A DNA stretch of 64,000 nt, from assembly GCA_006538405.1 (NCBI GenBank), contig BJKQ01000001.1:434001-498000 (forward strand), read 5' to 3'. Every line of letters begins with the position of its first letter. Within the stretch, counting starts at the first letter, position 1. Under the pieces are notes generated by a model. That model did not search any database and had not been told where the DNA came from. It saw nothing but the letters and a program-made list of their open reading frames with translations. The DNA is from Hansfordia pulvinata. Lineage: Eukaryota > Ascomycota > Sordariomycetes > Xylariales. Below, in pieces: positions 43,343 to 55,858 of the stretch. The translations under genes were made by a program, and so were the position numbers.

Positions 43343-46300
43343 TCATCCCTGGAGGCCCCGGAGTCCCACCTCGCCGTCTTCCTCGATGCCGTTGCCGACC
43401 TCAGCCGTCGGCGTCGGGGCCTCGGTGGCACTGTTGCTTACAAGACTGCCGCGCCGCTCACCGCCAACCGGCGCCGTGGCCATGCCCTCGATGCCGAGTC
43501 CCACTTCGCCAACGCGCCGGAGCACGGCGAGTAGGGCACCTCGCAGATCGACGCTGATCTCCTTGCCCAGGAGCTCAACGACCAGGGGATAGAAGGCGCG
43601 GACGTGGTCGCGGAACTCCTTCTCGGGCCACGTCCAGTAGCCTTCGAGCACCTCCACGACCACGGGCCGCCACGCGACAATGTTGCGCTGCTGCGATTCC
43701 TCCTCGAGCGCCAGGTAGCCCTTGATGACGTCCTTGCACAGGGGCACCAGCGCCTTCTCCACCTCCGGCCGGCTCTCGGCGCGCGAGGGCGAGGTGTCTC
43801 CGAACATGCGGAACAGAATCTGGATGTAAGTCGCCGCGGAGCCGCTCTCCTGCTTCAGCAGGTTCGGCGGCTGCTTCATGAAGCCTTCCCGCCATAGGCG
43901 CATCCGCAAATCCTTGTCATTGTTGAAGCGTCTTGCGAAGAGGAACGACTTCTTGAGCAGCGCCATGAGGCGCAGCAGTTCTGTCGAGGGGATCTGTGCG
44001 TACACAGCGTCGTTGGAGAAAAGTTCATTGACCGTCTCAATCATGAGCAGTTGCAGAACGCAGCGCGAGATGATACGGTTGAAGAAGCGACGCCGCGCAG
44101 CCGTGACCACAACAGGCTGCTGCTGAAGCGAAGAGGAGGGCTTGTAGTCCTCCAGCGGCGCAGCAGAGCCAGGGGCGGAATCATCGTTGGGGTTCGGGGA
44201 TCGCGGTGACGTAGCAGCTGGCTCTGACTCTGAAGGAAGCGCGTTGGCGTCTGGTCCGTTGATCTTGAGGGTGTTCTCCTCGGGGGCGTCATCTGTTGGG
44301 GTCAGCGGCACGTCAAAGCCCAGCCCATTGGTTGGCGGAGACAGTGCCGCTGAAGCATTGGCATTGGCCGCGGAGAAGAGCTGTCGCGCAGTCGTTTTCT
44401 CGAAAAGGTCGCAAAACGCCCCAACGATCTTGGACCAGTGACCCTCGTTGAACTTTGTCACATTCTGCAGTATAAGTTGCTGTAGGCAGTTGCTGCCGAT
44501 CCTGGCAATGGTGTCGTTCTCCTGCAAGATGCAAAGCTCAAGCAGGCCTAGGAACCGATCCAGCATGTCCTCTAGGGCGTCGAAGTAATGCGTGAATAAG
44601 ACTATCATGTTACGGAGAGCCTGTATCATGGTCGTGGAAAGCCAGACGGATAGTTCCTCGTGGCTCAAAGCATTGGACATCTCCGGTCGTGATCGCAGGA
44701 CGATGAAGATCGGGTAGAGCTGTTGCCGCCATAGAATGTCCCAGAACTCGGGCGGGAAGTCGCCGCCATATTTGAGGAGCGTTTCGAAGAAGTAGTTGAG
44801 GGCGTTGGATCGGACCTCCAAGTCCTCGCCGGTCATTAGGACATCGTGAAAGGCGAACAGTATAGGGAACCAGAATCCCTCCTCAACCGAGGTTCCGCTT
44901 TGTTGGCGAGATAGAATATCGGCTGATTGTGTTGGGCTGGCCGCCGAGTCGGAGTTCTTGGTGTACCGTCGAGCCAACGGGCATTCTGGAGTCTTGAGCA
45001 TGCGGGGGACGACAGATTTCAGCGATTCCATAGCCTGCAGGCTCTTCTTCTGGAACTTGATGTTCTTGGAAAACTCGGTGAAGCAGACAATCAGATCGGT
45101 GAATGCACCCTGCGATATGACGACGCCGAAACGAGTCTTGAAAACTAGGGTGACATTCTCGTAGGCGAGATTGACGATGGCCTCGTTGGGGTCTCTCGCG
45201 GCAACGGTGAAGACGCCAAACATAGTGCGCCAGCCAGAGCGGATGTTTTCGCCGCGAGCCTGGATCATTTGGATCAAGCAACGCAAAGCCATGTCTTTGA
45301 CGGTCAGGTTGTTGGAGTTTGCAATGACGTGCTCGAAAGGCTTGAGGAAATCTTTCTGGAACTTGAAACCCGCAAGCTCTTCGATCTCCATGAAACGCAT
45401 TGACAGCTGGCGCAGGGAGTCGAGAGCAAAATAGACAATAGCCGTGTTGTTATGGCAGCCAACCTTGTTGAAATGCTCTCCAAGAACGGCCCAGATGTTG
45501 GTCCACTCGAAACGCACGCGGGTCATGTTGTAGTAGCTGATCTCGACAATCTTCTGCAAGCTGTAGGTGCGCGGGGACTCATTGGAGCCCGAGACCTTAA
45601 TTTCGTCCCAGCTGACCTCGGTCAGGGCCTGGGCGAAGTGGACGATGGCTTGCCCGTTGAGGTTGGCCGTGTTGCTGAAGATACGGTCGACGCTCTTGAT
45701 GACCTCATCAGAGCGGCTCTCAAGGGCAATTTCCATGGAAAACCCACGAGGACCTGTGTTGCGACGCCTGGAGGCGGACGTGGAAGAGGCAGTTGATTTG
45801 CGCGAATCCGTGGTACCAGACCTCTCAGGGGGCATGAAGCGCGCCTTGGAAACATCGGGAATGGCACCTTCATCGACGCCGCCGGAGATGAGCTGCAGAC
45901 GGTCAAGCTGGCTGATACACATAAGTATGTCCTTCCAGGAGTCGCGCAAGTAGTTGCCTTCTGTCTGGCCAAGCTCGAGAACGGCGCGCAGAGCCTCGAC
46001 ATTCTTGGCGAGAATTTCCTGCGGGTTGTTCAGGTTGGTGGCATTCTTGAGAGCTGAGACGAAGGCCTCGCGCGGTGTGGCAAGGTCAAAGAGGCAGGCG
46101 ATCCTCGTGGCTTGCTTCATGCCTTCAAGACACAAGCGACTGACTTCGATATTTGTGGCTTTCTGCATCTGGCTTGACAGGGCGGAGAAGATGGACATCC
46201 ACGTGACGTTGAACATGGGGCCAACGTGGCGAAACGAAGTAGCGGGGATGAAGCGCACTCCGGCCTTGGTAGCGTTCTTGCGTTGCGCCTTGAACAGGGT

Positions 46301-49109
46301 CTTGAATAGCTGCTCGGACCGTAGCGAGATTTCCTCCGACTGCTGCACAAAGGCCTCGCGCTGTAGGTCGCGGCCGACATTGGATAGAGCCTGGCCCAGA
46401 CCAGCGGCAAAGCCCTGCGACGCGTTCTGCGCGGGTAGATTTCCAGCAGCAGCGGCGGCATCGCGCTCGCTCTTGAGTACAATCTCGTTGCCTTCAATTT
46501 CCTCGTAGATGCTGATGAGATACTCCGGCGGCAGGTCCTTATTGTCGTTGATGCCGCGGTTGTTCTTGATGAAGTCATCCTTGGTCATGCGCTTGGCAAT
46601 CTTGGTGCTGTGCAGGTCCGTGTTTAGCAAGATGACCGAGTATGCGAGCACATAGGCCGTATCAGCGTTGGCAAATGCTTTGGGGTTGCCCATGACGTAG
46701 CGGTTGGCAAATTTGAGCATGAAACGATCGATCTTCTGGGCCTCACCGGGCAGGCGGAAAGACTGTAGGAATTGTCTCAGCGAGTCGACAAAACGTCGCT
46801 TGCTGAAGTCCATCGCATCCACAAACGCATGCATGATTTCGATGTTCTTGGGCTCGCCCTCGCCCAAGTATTCACCGATCTGCGACTTGTCCAGGCGCTC
46901 ATCTTCCAGCAGGAATTTGGCAATGTCTTGTGGGCTGTCGCTTGGAATGAAGCCACCCTGAAGCAGCAGCTTGATTCCCTTCTTGGGCTTGAAGTTGAAC
47001 TGGCGCACGGCGTTCGACAGAGCTGTCTTGCGCGCCTTCTCTTTCTCCAGCTGCGCCGGATCGTCATCCATCAAAGGCGTGGATGGTATGACGGGGGTCG
47101 GCATCTCAGGCCTGTCACCTGCTGAAGGGTCCATTGAATCGCGCACATCCTCGGCGGACGCGCGAGTCTCCCCTTCTGCCACCTCGCCGCTGCTGGCCTC
47201 GTTACGAGCAGCCACGGACCAATTCACCAGCGAGCGAAGCGCGTCTACCAACGAAGTGAGGGCCGATCTTTTCAAGACATATTCCTTTGGGATATCGGGC
47301 TCTGGCTCTGTGGGGGGCACGATATCCCTGACGTTGAGCGGCGGGGGCAGCATGCCCTTGAGTTGCCACTCGGCAGCACTGTTAGTGCCGCCATGCTTCT
47401 CCTCGTACAGCTGCTCCTGAGCAGCAGTGATGGCGACGGAGCTGGTTGCAAACTTGGAGAGATCCTCGATGATGGTTTGGAAGATATTGTCGACGTGAGA
47501 GTCGCAGTCGTAGTTGAGATAGGTTTCGACCAGGCCTCGCGGGTCACCGCAAAAGCGAGACAGTATGCCGATGAAATACAGCTTCTGGGAAAGGGGGGCA
47601 GTGCGCCGGGCAAGGAGGGCCAGGTAGATTTCGTTGAGGAAGACCTCAATCTCTTTCTGTTAAGTGTGAGTAAGATCAGATGTTGTACGCGCCAGAGGGT
47701 CGTCATATCTGCTAAAAACATACCTTGAAAGGAGCTCGCATGTACTTTAGCATCAGCCAGAAGATCTCACAGCAGACCTCGAAGACTTTGTCAACGGAGC
47801 TCGCACCATTCCTGGTAATACTCAGACACAGGTAGAACTTGGTGGCCTGCAGAAAGGTGGTGGGCTCGTTGTTCTTAGTGTTGGTGATGGTACACAGGGG
47901 CGAGATGAAGACATTGAGGTGGTTGTTGAGCAGAGTGCGAACCAGGTGCAATGAGATGAGCTTGGAGCGCATTGGCTGGCCGCGCGGGTCGTAAAGCTGC
48001 TCCGGCGGGAGCACCTTGACAGACAGGTTGCAGAACGAGCGGAACACGAGGTACGCGTCGCGAATGTACACCTCGTCTTCCGCCTCCTCGGCGCTGTCAT
48101 CAGCCACTGTCTCGCTGGCGCTTTGCGTCGTCTGTTCCGACACGCTGCGGGCCGTCTTCTTGGCGGGCTTGACTTGCGTTACTACCGTCGGCCCGTCTCC
48201 CAGGTTTGAATCATCGAAACTCTTTCGATTCTCCAAGTCCTTGAGCGTCAGCTTCGGCCCCCCGCTGCCATCGCCTGCCTTCGCGCCGGCAGAATCGGTC
48301 TGTCCATCGGCGCCTGCTGTGGTCGCATCATCATCCTCGTCGTCCTCCTCGCCGTCGTCGCCCAGAGAATTGTCGGCAGTATCCACGGTGCCGGAGAGGG
48401 CGGTGGCAGAGGCGGATCCTGAGGTTTTGCTTCCGTTCGCGGCAGACTCTGACTGGTCCAGGGACAGGCTGCTGCCTCCGTCTTGCTTTAGTTTGCCCAG
48501 ATTTTCCAGGCGGGCCTCTTTCATGTGCAGGCGCAGTTTTACGCGCTCAAAGACCATGCCGACCATTTGTGTCAGGGTGCCCTGCGCGGCCTGTTGATTT
48601 TCGGTGCTCCGCGAGAGGAGGAAAACGTTATAGACCTGGCGCACGGCCTTGAGCAACCCGGCGCCATGGACGACGATCTTGTCGTTGAGCACGGCAGCCA
48701 GGAGAGCTTGAACAATATGCCGCTGCACATCGACGGGTGTTGTCTCGCCATGGAAGCAGTCGCAAATGGTGTCGATAGCGCGGTCGATCATGGGGGCCTG
48801 GTTGCCGGGAGCGGCGGCGGCATCGTCGGAGGCTGGGGCGGAGGAGGGGAGGTCGGAGAAGTAGGAAGAGGAGATGAGCTTCTGGATGCTGTCGAGAGCG
48901 GCGTTTATGAGCAGGGTGTTTGTGGACTTTGTAGCCAGCTGCAGGGGGGCGAAGATAACATGAGGCTCTGGGGGCGGAGAGCCATCGGCCTCGGCCTTGA
49001 TGGCCTTGAGGGCGGCATCGGTCAGCTCGCCGAGCTTCTTGTTCCTCTGAGCGTCTTTGGAGGCGGCAATGGCCTCCAGAGAGGACACGACAAAGACGAG
49101 AGAGCTCAT
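43343..49109 (-). CDS. SEC7: SEC7, large ARF guanine-nucleotide exchange factor
   Basis: Two exons, 49109-47724 and 47656-43343 (donor GTATGT, acceptor TTAACAG), 1899 residues and unbroken. The N-terminal DCB region is followed by an acidic linker and the HUS domain with its box (FLNEIYLALLARR, then YLNYDCDSHVDNIFQ). The Sec7 domain spans about 670-860 and includes the catalytic-glutamate region LDKSQIGEYLGEGEPKN and the groove helix YVLAYSVILLNTDLHS. HDS1-HDS4 helical repeats occupy the C-terminal half. The protein activates Arf1 at the trans-Golgi for vesicle budding. Length and domain order match yeast and filamentous-fungal Sec7. The Tyr-Ser pair in AYSVILLNTD is what brefeldin-sensitive exchange factors usually carry, so sensitivity is plausible. 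Confidence 0.96.
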
Positions 49110-52100
49110 GATGTCGTGGCGCTTTGTGGAGAGTCGTGGGGCGCGGGCGATGGCGATGGCGGAGGAGCTGCTGCCATGCGCCGCCGGTGTCTAGATGGAG
49201 GCAGGCCGAGAGGCAGGCTACGCGACGCGGGTGTGGTAGCGATGAACCTCCTAAGGCAACATGGCCATGCGACGGGTACAGGGTGATGATAAGGGGGTGT
49301 CGGTCGGGAGAGACGGCGGTGGGCGTGTCGATGCCGGCGACTGACGGCTCGGCCGGGCGAAAGGGGCGACGCCAGGGAAAGGAGGCCGACCAGCAAAGGG
49401 AGCCCCAGACGACCAGGGAGAGGCGTCTTCTCGCAAGTGGGCGACGCGGTGAAAGACGTGCTGTGCTCTCAAAAGCTTCGATTCGGCGCGTCGTGTCGTC
49501 TTTGTTTCGAGGCGGCAGTGTCAGCAGTCAGTCGAGTCTGAGTGAGCGCGGTGGTGGCGATGGCAGTCGTCGTCGGCGTCAATCGAGGCAAAGTGGGAAC
49601 CGGGCCAGGGAGCTTCCAAGAGCCAGAGCCAGAGCCTGGCTTTGGCCCTACCTGTCATTTACGGAGGTGTTGGTTTAATTGGGTGCGGCGCTCCAGGCTG
49701 GCGGATGCGTGGATACGGGCGGGCGGGCTCGTATTCCACCGTTGCGTAGGCCCGCCTACCCGCCCACTCACGCACACGTCAATCCATCAGCCAGGGGTCA
49801 GCTTACATCTGCAGGTGCGCGCGCCGCCAGGCTGCTCGTACAGACATCCACCTGTATCCCGCATATGTCCACAGCGCACCTGCACGGAGTGCACCATTTC
49901 ATGCATGAAGCTGTTGTCCGGCTTGTGGTCGCTGAGGTCACTACTCGAGTTCTGGTCAATCACAGGTAGGGCGGCTGGGACAATGGGAGCCGGCGCGAAA
50001 TGTCTTGGGTACGCGTGGAGGTTATGTACGGTACGCGAACCGTACATACAAGTACCAAATGTCGAATCGCCGCTCGCCGGCATTTCGGGTTAGCTGTAAC
50101 GATAGAAGTGACAGTCATTCGCATCAAGAGATCGCCAGTCAGCCTATTCGCCGCCGCGAGGACTGGCGTAAGCCCGATAGCGCATCACTGCTAACTGGAA
50201 AGGTTAGGTAGATAGGTAAGTGCCATAGATTAGGTCGGCAGCACTACCTAATTCGACCCCTTGACCTCCAGCTCAGGTACTCGTTCTAAGAAGCAACTGA
50301 CAACCTTCCAGTAGGTACAATGGACCACAGCGAATTACTATTTGCTTTGTCTCGGCGACTCGTTTGGCCTTTGATCCATGCCAGTCTTCGTACACGGTTA
50401 CCCATGGGCTTATTACGTTCGCGCCCCCTATCCGTACAGGTAGCTGTCGGAGCTGGGTGGGCGCGAAAGAAATTTCGTAAGCGCCTGGCTTCTGGTGAAA
50501 GGTGGTTGCTTGCTCGTATTCATTGAAGAGGCTATACAGATAAATGTCCTATTACTTTCGAGTGCTCTGTAGGCGTACTCGACGTGGCTCTTTTCTGCAC
50601 TGATGGTTGATCAGCACAAGGGTTGGCGGCCTGCACGCGACAAGCTTACGCATTCGAAGATAAGCGGAACGCTGCCCATGGGCGCGGAACCTTACCTGCC
50701 TATCCGTACGCGTAACTCATAGCAACAGCATCCTACCAGGATCTATGGTTTACTTCGACTTTGCCAGAAAGCGCTCCTCTTAATTGGGCAGGGCCCGCCG
50801 CCGCTCAAGAACTCGACCTCCCATAGTAGTTGAGATCGTGGGATGTGCGTGCGAGCACCCCTGTGCAACACTTTGACGAGTACACGATGAGCTTTGAAAC
50901 GCATTGCCCGATACCCGTCGCTGCCCACACTACATGTACAGGTTCCCACTCGTGTAGGCACACTTCGACAGACTGCCTCTCCTCTTCGCATGGCCGCGTC
51001 ATTTCAGAGGCGCTTCGGAGAGTAGGTACACAAAGGGCCGTCCCAGCGCCATGAAGGCCATATGTAGGTAGTTTCTCTGAGAAGGATGCTTCAAGAAGCT
51101 CCGGATTTCTTGCTATTGTCAAAGTTATTCGTGCTGGTGAGGCGACACAGATATCCGCCAGTCCGGGTCAGTAACAGGATGAATACGAGTATTGCCATGC
51201 CCCGAAATCGGCTACGAATGCTCTGGCGGTAAAGTGAGCGTCATCTCGCTACATTAGTAAACAGAACACTACCTCTGATTGTTGTTGCCGGAGCTTGTCG
51301 AGGCCTGCTGTGACGTTTTCGCAATTGACACATATATCCTGCATGCCTCGTGCGAGGAGTCGCGATCGGTAGTCTCCAGGGTTCCCAAAACGACACGAAA
51401 ACGACACAGGTCCAGCTCGTAGGTGAGACAGGACCTGCGGCCTGGCTGGTCCTCGTCCTGGCCGACCCTTAGGATGAAGGACTTGATATAGGTAAAACAA
51501 TCCCCCGATACGCGGAGCCGTGACGCCAATCTGTGGTGTTAACCATTGACCCAGACGTTGAAGGGGGCGCAGTGAAGTGGTTCATTCTACGAGCATTACA
51601 TTTAGCCCCATGATATGGACACATTATGCACCAATTGAAGCTTCTTTCTGCACAAAAGCGATGTAGCAGGAACATTTCTTGTCGCGGTGCAGCCAGAATG
51701 GGATAAAGCGAAAGCGGCGGTCAGAGGCCGTGCAACAAAATGACAAGAATATCGACGGGGCCTGCAAGCAGATTGATTATCCATCTCTGGGCCGACTCCT
51801 GGAAGGTGACGTGAACACGCCAGGGGGGCAGAGAGGTTCATGCATCTATGCAGACGACGGCGCGGACCGGAGGTCGGACGGAACATTGGGCCTTGGCCGG
51901 AATCCATGGAGACGGCCCGGCATTCCCAACAAGACTGTTGCTCCCGTCCGTAGAAGTACCTACTCGTACCAGACGAGACTGCCCATGCGGGTCGCATCAC
52001 ATCCAATACGCGTATCACGGTATTCATGGCGATTGCGCCCACCAGGAAAAGCGCCAACCTTCAATGAATGGCTCCCAGATACATTACATACCTCGCTACG

Positions 52101-53627
52101 TAGATAGGTAGGCACATACTCTTTCTCGCAGAAGCATCGAAGACAGCAAGAAATGCATTGATCAGAGATGAAGCCTCCCCAAGCAAGTAGAGCAGCGCAG
52201 CCCCGTCAATCAACACGTACAGTAACGTACTCATGCTTCATAAAAGGTACCTCTGTCACCCTGCGGTATAAAGCGCCGACGCCGGGCAACAAAGCAGCGG
52301 AGGAGAAAACTTTGGGGGGCCAGGAGCCGCAACAGGGTCCAACAAGTCCAATTCGGGCTAGCAACTTGTGGTAGGGCTTCAGCAGGGCCGATACGAAAAT
52401 AAGCCGCCAGCCGCTCTGATTGGTCGGGTTCGGGCTCGTTTCAGGGGTGGTCGATGCTCTCGCACCCAGAGTCCGTACAAAGCCCCGAGCAGCGAGTCCG
52501 GTGGCGCGCGCGGCTTGTTGCTGTTGCGATACGGGGAAAGAAAGAGGCCGAGAGAAAAAAAGAGGCACGGGAAGGTGATACGGACAATTGGAATCCAGCT
52601 GCCCCAGGCGCAGAGCGCTCGTCCTCAAGTGCTTCCATGTAGGCCACCTTCAGGATGAGATATATAGGTACGTTCCTGTAGCAAACAGACCGACGGTTGG
52701 CGGGAGATTCTTTGCGAGCTGGAGGCGCCTCGAGATATGTGCGATGTTGGGCGTACATGAGAAGCATCGTCAAGTACCCGACCTGATTGACGAGACCCCG
52801 AGAGCAACAAGACTGCCTGGTGGCGGTGGGCTGCAGTGCTGAGAGCCGGGCAGGATGGGTACGGAGTACATGCAGGAGGGACGAGGTACACGCTGGGCAC
52901 TACGCGAGATAGGTATCTCTGCGGGTACCTGCACTCGCCACGGGCTCCAAGGTGGAACTGGCGTGCAGGTACCAAAGTCCAGTCCCATTATTATGCAGAA
53001 ATCGCGACTTCCACGCTCAACACCAGGTCTTGCCTCTGCTCCTGCCAGCTCCTCGCCGTCCTTTACCATCTCCCACCCGCGTCCGCAACCGCTCCTGCAC
53101 TTCAGTCCATCCATTGGGGGTTCGAGCCGATCACCCTCCTCGCCATCAACCCTTGCGTCTCTTCGCGGCGGTCCAGATAGAAGGCAGGCAGCATCCAATC
53201 TCTGTTCCTGCTCGAAAGGTGCGTACCGTCGTTTTTTTTTTCTCGACTGCCAGCCCCGACTCGCCTCCGAGACCCTGCGCTGCGTGCCTCCATCGCCAAC
53301 CCCATCGTCTTCTTCACCACAACTTACTTTCGACGTCGATACTTCCCTCTCCTCTATCCTGTCTGGTGGTCTGTTTCGTGCTTTCAAGCTACGCGCGTTC
53401 GCGTCTACCGTCAACGCTGCCACGTTCCTATGTGGCCCGTTTCTCCCTCAATTGGGTCTGCGCCAGAGTTGGCGACGTCGTCACTCGCTTGCAGGCCCTG
53501 ACATTGCACCACGCCCTTTGTCTCGCAGAAATCAACACTCTCATATCACAATTTGTTACAATCGCCTTCTGAATCCAACTGACACCGACGCCCAGCTCCC
53601 CCCAGGTTCCGACCACCACCACACATC
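49110..53627. other. Intergenic between divergent genes, about 4.5 kb
   Basis: Promoters of SEC7 and LAT1 lie at the two ends. TACTCGTA-type octamers are at 51184-51191 and 51961-51968. The 600 bp before LAT1 are C/T-rich and probably 5' leader. No domain-bearing frame was found. Confidence 0.5.
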
Positions 53628-55066
53628 ATGTTCTCCGCCGTCCTTAGAAGGAGAGCTCTTCTCCAGACCCAGACCCTCCGGTCTGGCGCCTTTGCTCCCC
53701 TCGCCAGATACTATGCCTCCTTCCCGCCCCATACCGTCGTCAAGATGCCCGCCCTGTCTCCTACCATGACTGCTGGTGGTATTGGTGCCTGGCAGAAGAA
53801 GGCCGGCGACGCCATTGCTCCCGGTGACGTCCTGGTCGAGATCGAGACCGACAAGGCCCAGATGGACTTCGAGTTCCAGGAGGAGGGTGTCATTGCCAAG
53901 ATTCTCAAGGACGCCGGAGAGAAGGACGTCCCTGTTGGCAACGTAAGTTCTTCCCTGCTGGGTCTGCCCACGGCCAATATCTCTCAACTTGACCTGACCC
54001 TCTTGTACAGCCCATCGCCGTCCTCGTCGAGGAGGGAACCGACGTCTCTGCTTTCGAGTCCTTCAGCCTTGCCGATGCCGGTGGCGAGGCCTCGGCCCCC
54101 GCCGAGGAGAAGAAGCCCGAGCCCAAGTCCGACTCTTCCGCCCCTGCTCAGTCCTCCGCCCCTGCCCAGTCTGCCCCTGAGCAGTATTCTTCCGACGTCC
54201 TCGAGCCCTCGCTGTCCCGTGACGCCAACGCTACGCTCGGTGCCAAGACCCTCGCCAAGGAGAAGGGTGTTTCGCTCTCCGGCCTCAAGGGCTCTGGCCC
54301 TGGCGGCAAGATCACCGAGGAGGATGTCAAGAAGGCCGGCTCCGCCCCTGCTGCCGCTGGTGCTGGTGCCGTCGCCGCCTACGAGGACACGCCTCTGACC
54401 AACATGCGCAAGACCATCGCCAAGCGTCTGCAAGAGTCAACCACCAACAACCCCCACTTCTTCGTCAGCAGCCACATCTCCGTCTCCAAGCTTCTCAAGC
54501 TGCGCCAGGCCCTCAACGCGTCTGCCGACGGCAAGTACAAGCTGTCGCTCAACGACTTCCTGATCAAGGCTATGGGCGTCGCCTGCAAGAAGGTTCCCGC
54601 TGCCAACTCGTCCTGGCAGGGTGACTCGATCCGTCAGTACAACAACGTTGACGTTTCGGTCGCCGTCGCCACCCCCAACGGCCTCATCACCCCCATCGTT
54701 TCTGGCGTCGAGGGACGTGGTCTTGAGTCGATTTCTACCCGCGTCAAGGAGCTGGCCAAGAAGGCCCGCGACAACAAGCTCAAGCCCGAAGAGTACCAGG
54801 GCGGCACCATCTCCATCTCCAACATGGGCATGAACGCTGCTGTTGACAACTTCACCGCCGTCATCAACCCTCCCCAGGCCGCCATCCTTGCGGTTGGCAC
54901 CACCAAGAAGGTTGCTGTCCACGACGGAGCTGATGGCGTTACCTGGGACGACCAGATTGTCGTCACTGGCAGCTTCGACCACAAGGTCGTCGACGGTGCC
55001 GTCGGTGCGCAGTGGATACAGGAGTTCAAGAAGGTTGTCGAGAACCCTCTTGAGCTGCTGCTGTAA
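53628..55066 (+). CDS. LAT1: Pyruvate dehydrogenase E2, dihydrolipoamide acetyltransferase
   Basis: Two exons, 53628-53942 and 54011-55066, 456 residues, no frame problem. A mitochondrial presequence rich in Arg, Leu and Ala ([13 protein letters not shown]) is followed by one lipoyl domain with Lys76 in [11 protein letters not shown]. Next come an Ala/Pro/Glu linker, the peripheral-subunit-binding domain ([20 protein letters not shown]), and the catalytic core with [13 protein letters not shown], whose His at about 429 is the active-site base. It ends in PLELLL. The enzyme transfers acetyl from lipoamide to CoA and forms the core of the complex in the mitochondrial matrix. Codon choice is strongly biased to C-ending codons, suggesting high expression. 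Confidence 0.96.
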
Positions 55067-55858
55067 ATATGACAAACGACACCTTACCTGCGCCAACGCC
55101 GTGCGTGTCGTGCCGCCATGTGACGGGCCATCGACATGACGCCTTACGCCCCCGACTCTTCCAGTTGGTTGAGAAAAAAGGGGAGGAACTTCAGAGAAGG
55201 AAAGCAAAAAGGAGGAGAAAGGTAGATTATCGGGAGGTTCACAGCTTGGCCATGCAGCACCTTGTTTACGCAGACAAAGCGTCCGTTCCTCTATTTTCTG
55301 TTGGCCAGGGGTATGCACATGTAGGGCTGAATAGATTGTAGCGCTACGCCGCGGTGTAATAATAGATATACCCTTGAAGATTCAGCTGCGGTCTTGTTTC
55401 GAAGATGGTTGCTGGTGATAGCGAACGCCACCCGCGGCGCACCTTCATGGGATGGCCGTGATGTCGATTTGGTAATATCAATATGAACGAGGATCGGAGC
55501 ATTGCGTGTAATGTGTCTGTGGATGTGTAAGCAGTATTCTATGTATCCTCAAGTTCGCCGTTGCTGTCTTGTTTTATTTATGACAAAGTAGGAGTCAGGC
55601 TTGCGAATTGCTGTCCCGCAACCCCGAAGCCTGGAAACCAGCATGGAAGATCTAGATATCGGTATTTCTCTATTTAATTCACGTGCCGAGACCACCTTCC
55701 GTCCCAAAAGACACCGACTTTGCACTCTAGCCCTTCCACATGCAGAACACTTCCGAGTACCGAGGACCGCTGCCAAGATGGCGGAGGTGGAGCTGGAGCC
55801 CGAAGAGAAACGAGCTAGCGACAAACGATGACGAGGGAGAAGAGGCACGAACTCCCCC
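55067..55858. other. Intergenic between convergent genes, 0.8 kb
   Basis: 3' flanks of LAT1 and the ACS transporter. Nothing else is supported. Confidence 0.6.

Noticed and set aside
52855..53572. Open frames just upstream of LAT1
   Set aside because: The sequence is a C/T-rich probable leader; translations are Ser/Pro/Arg strings without conservation signals.
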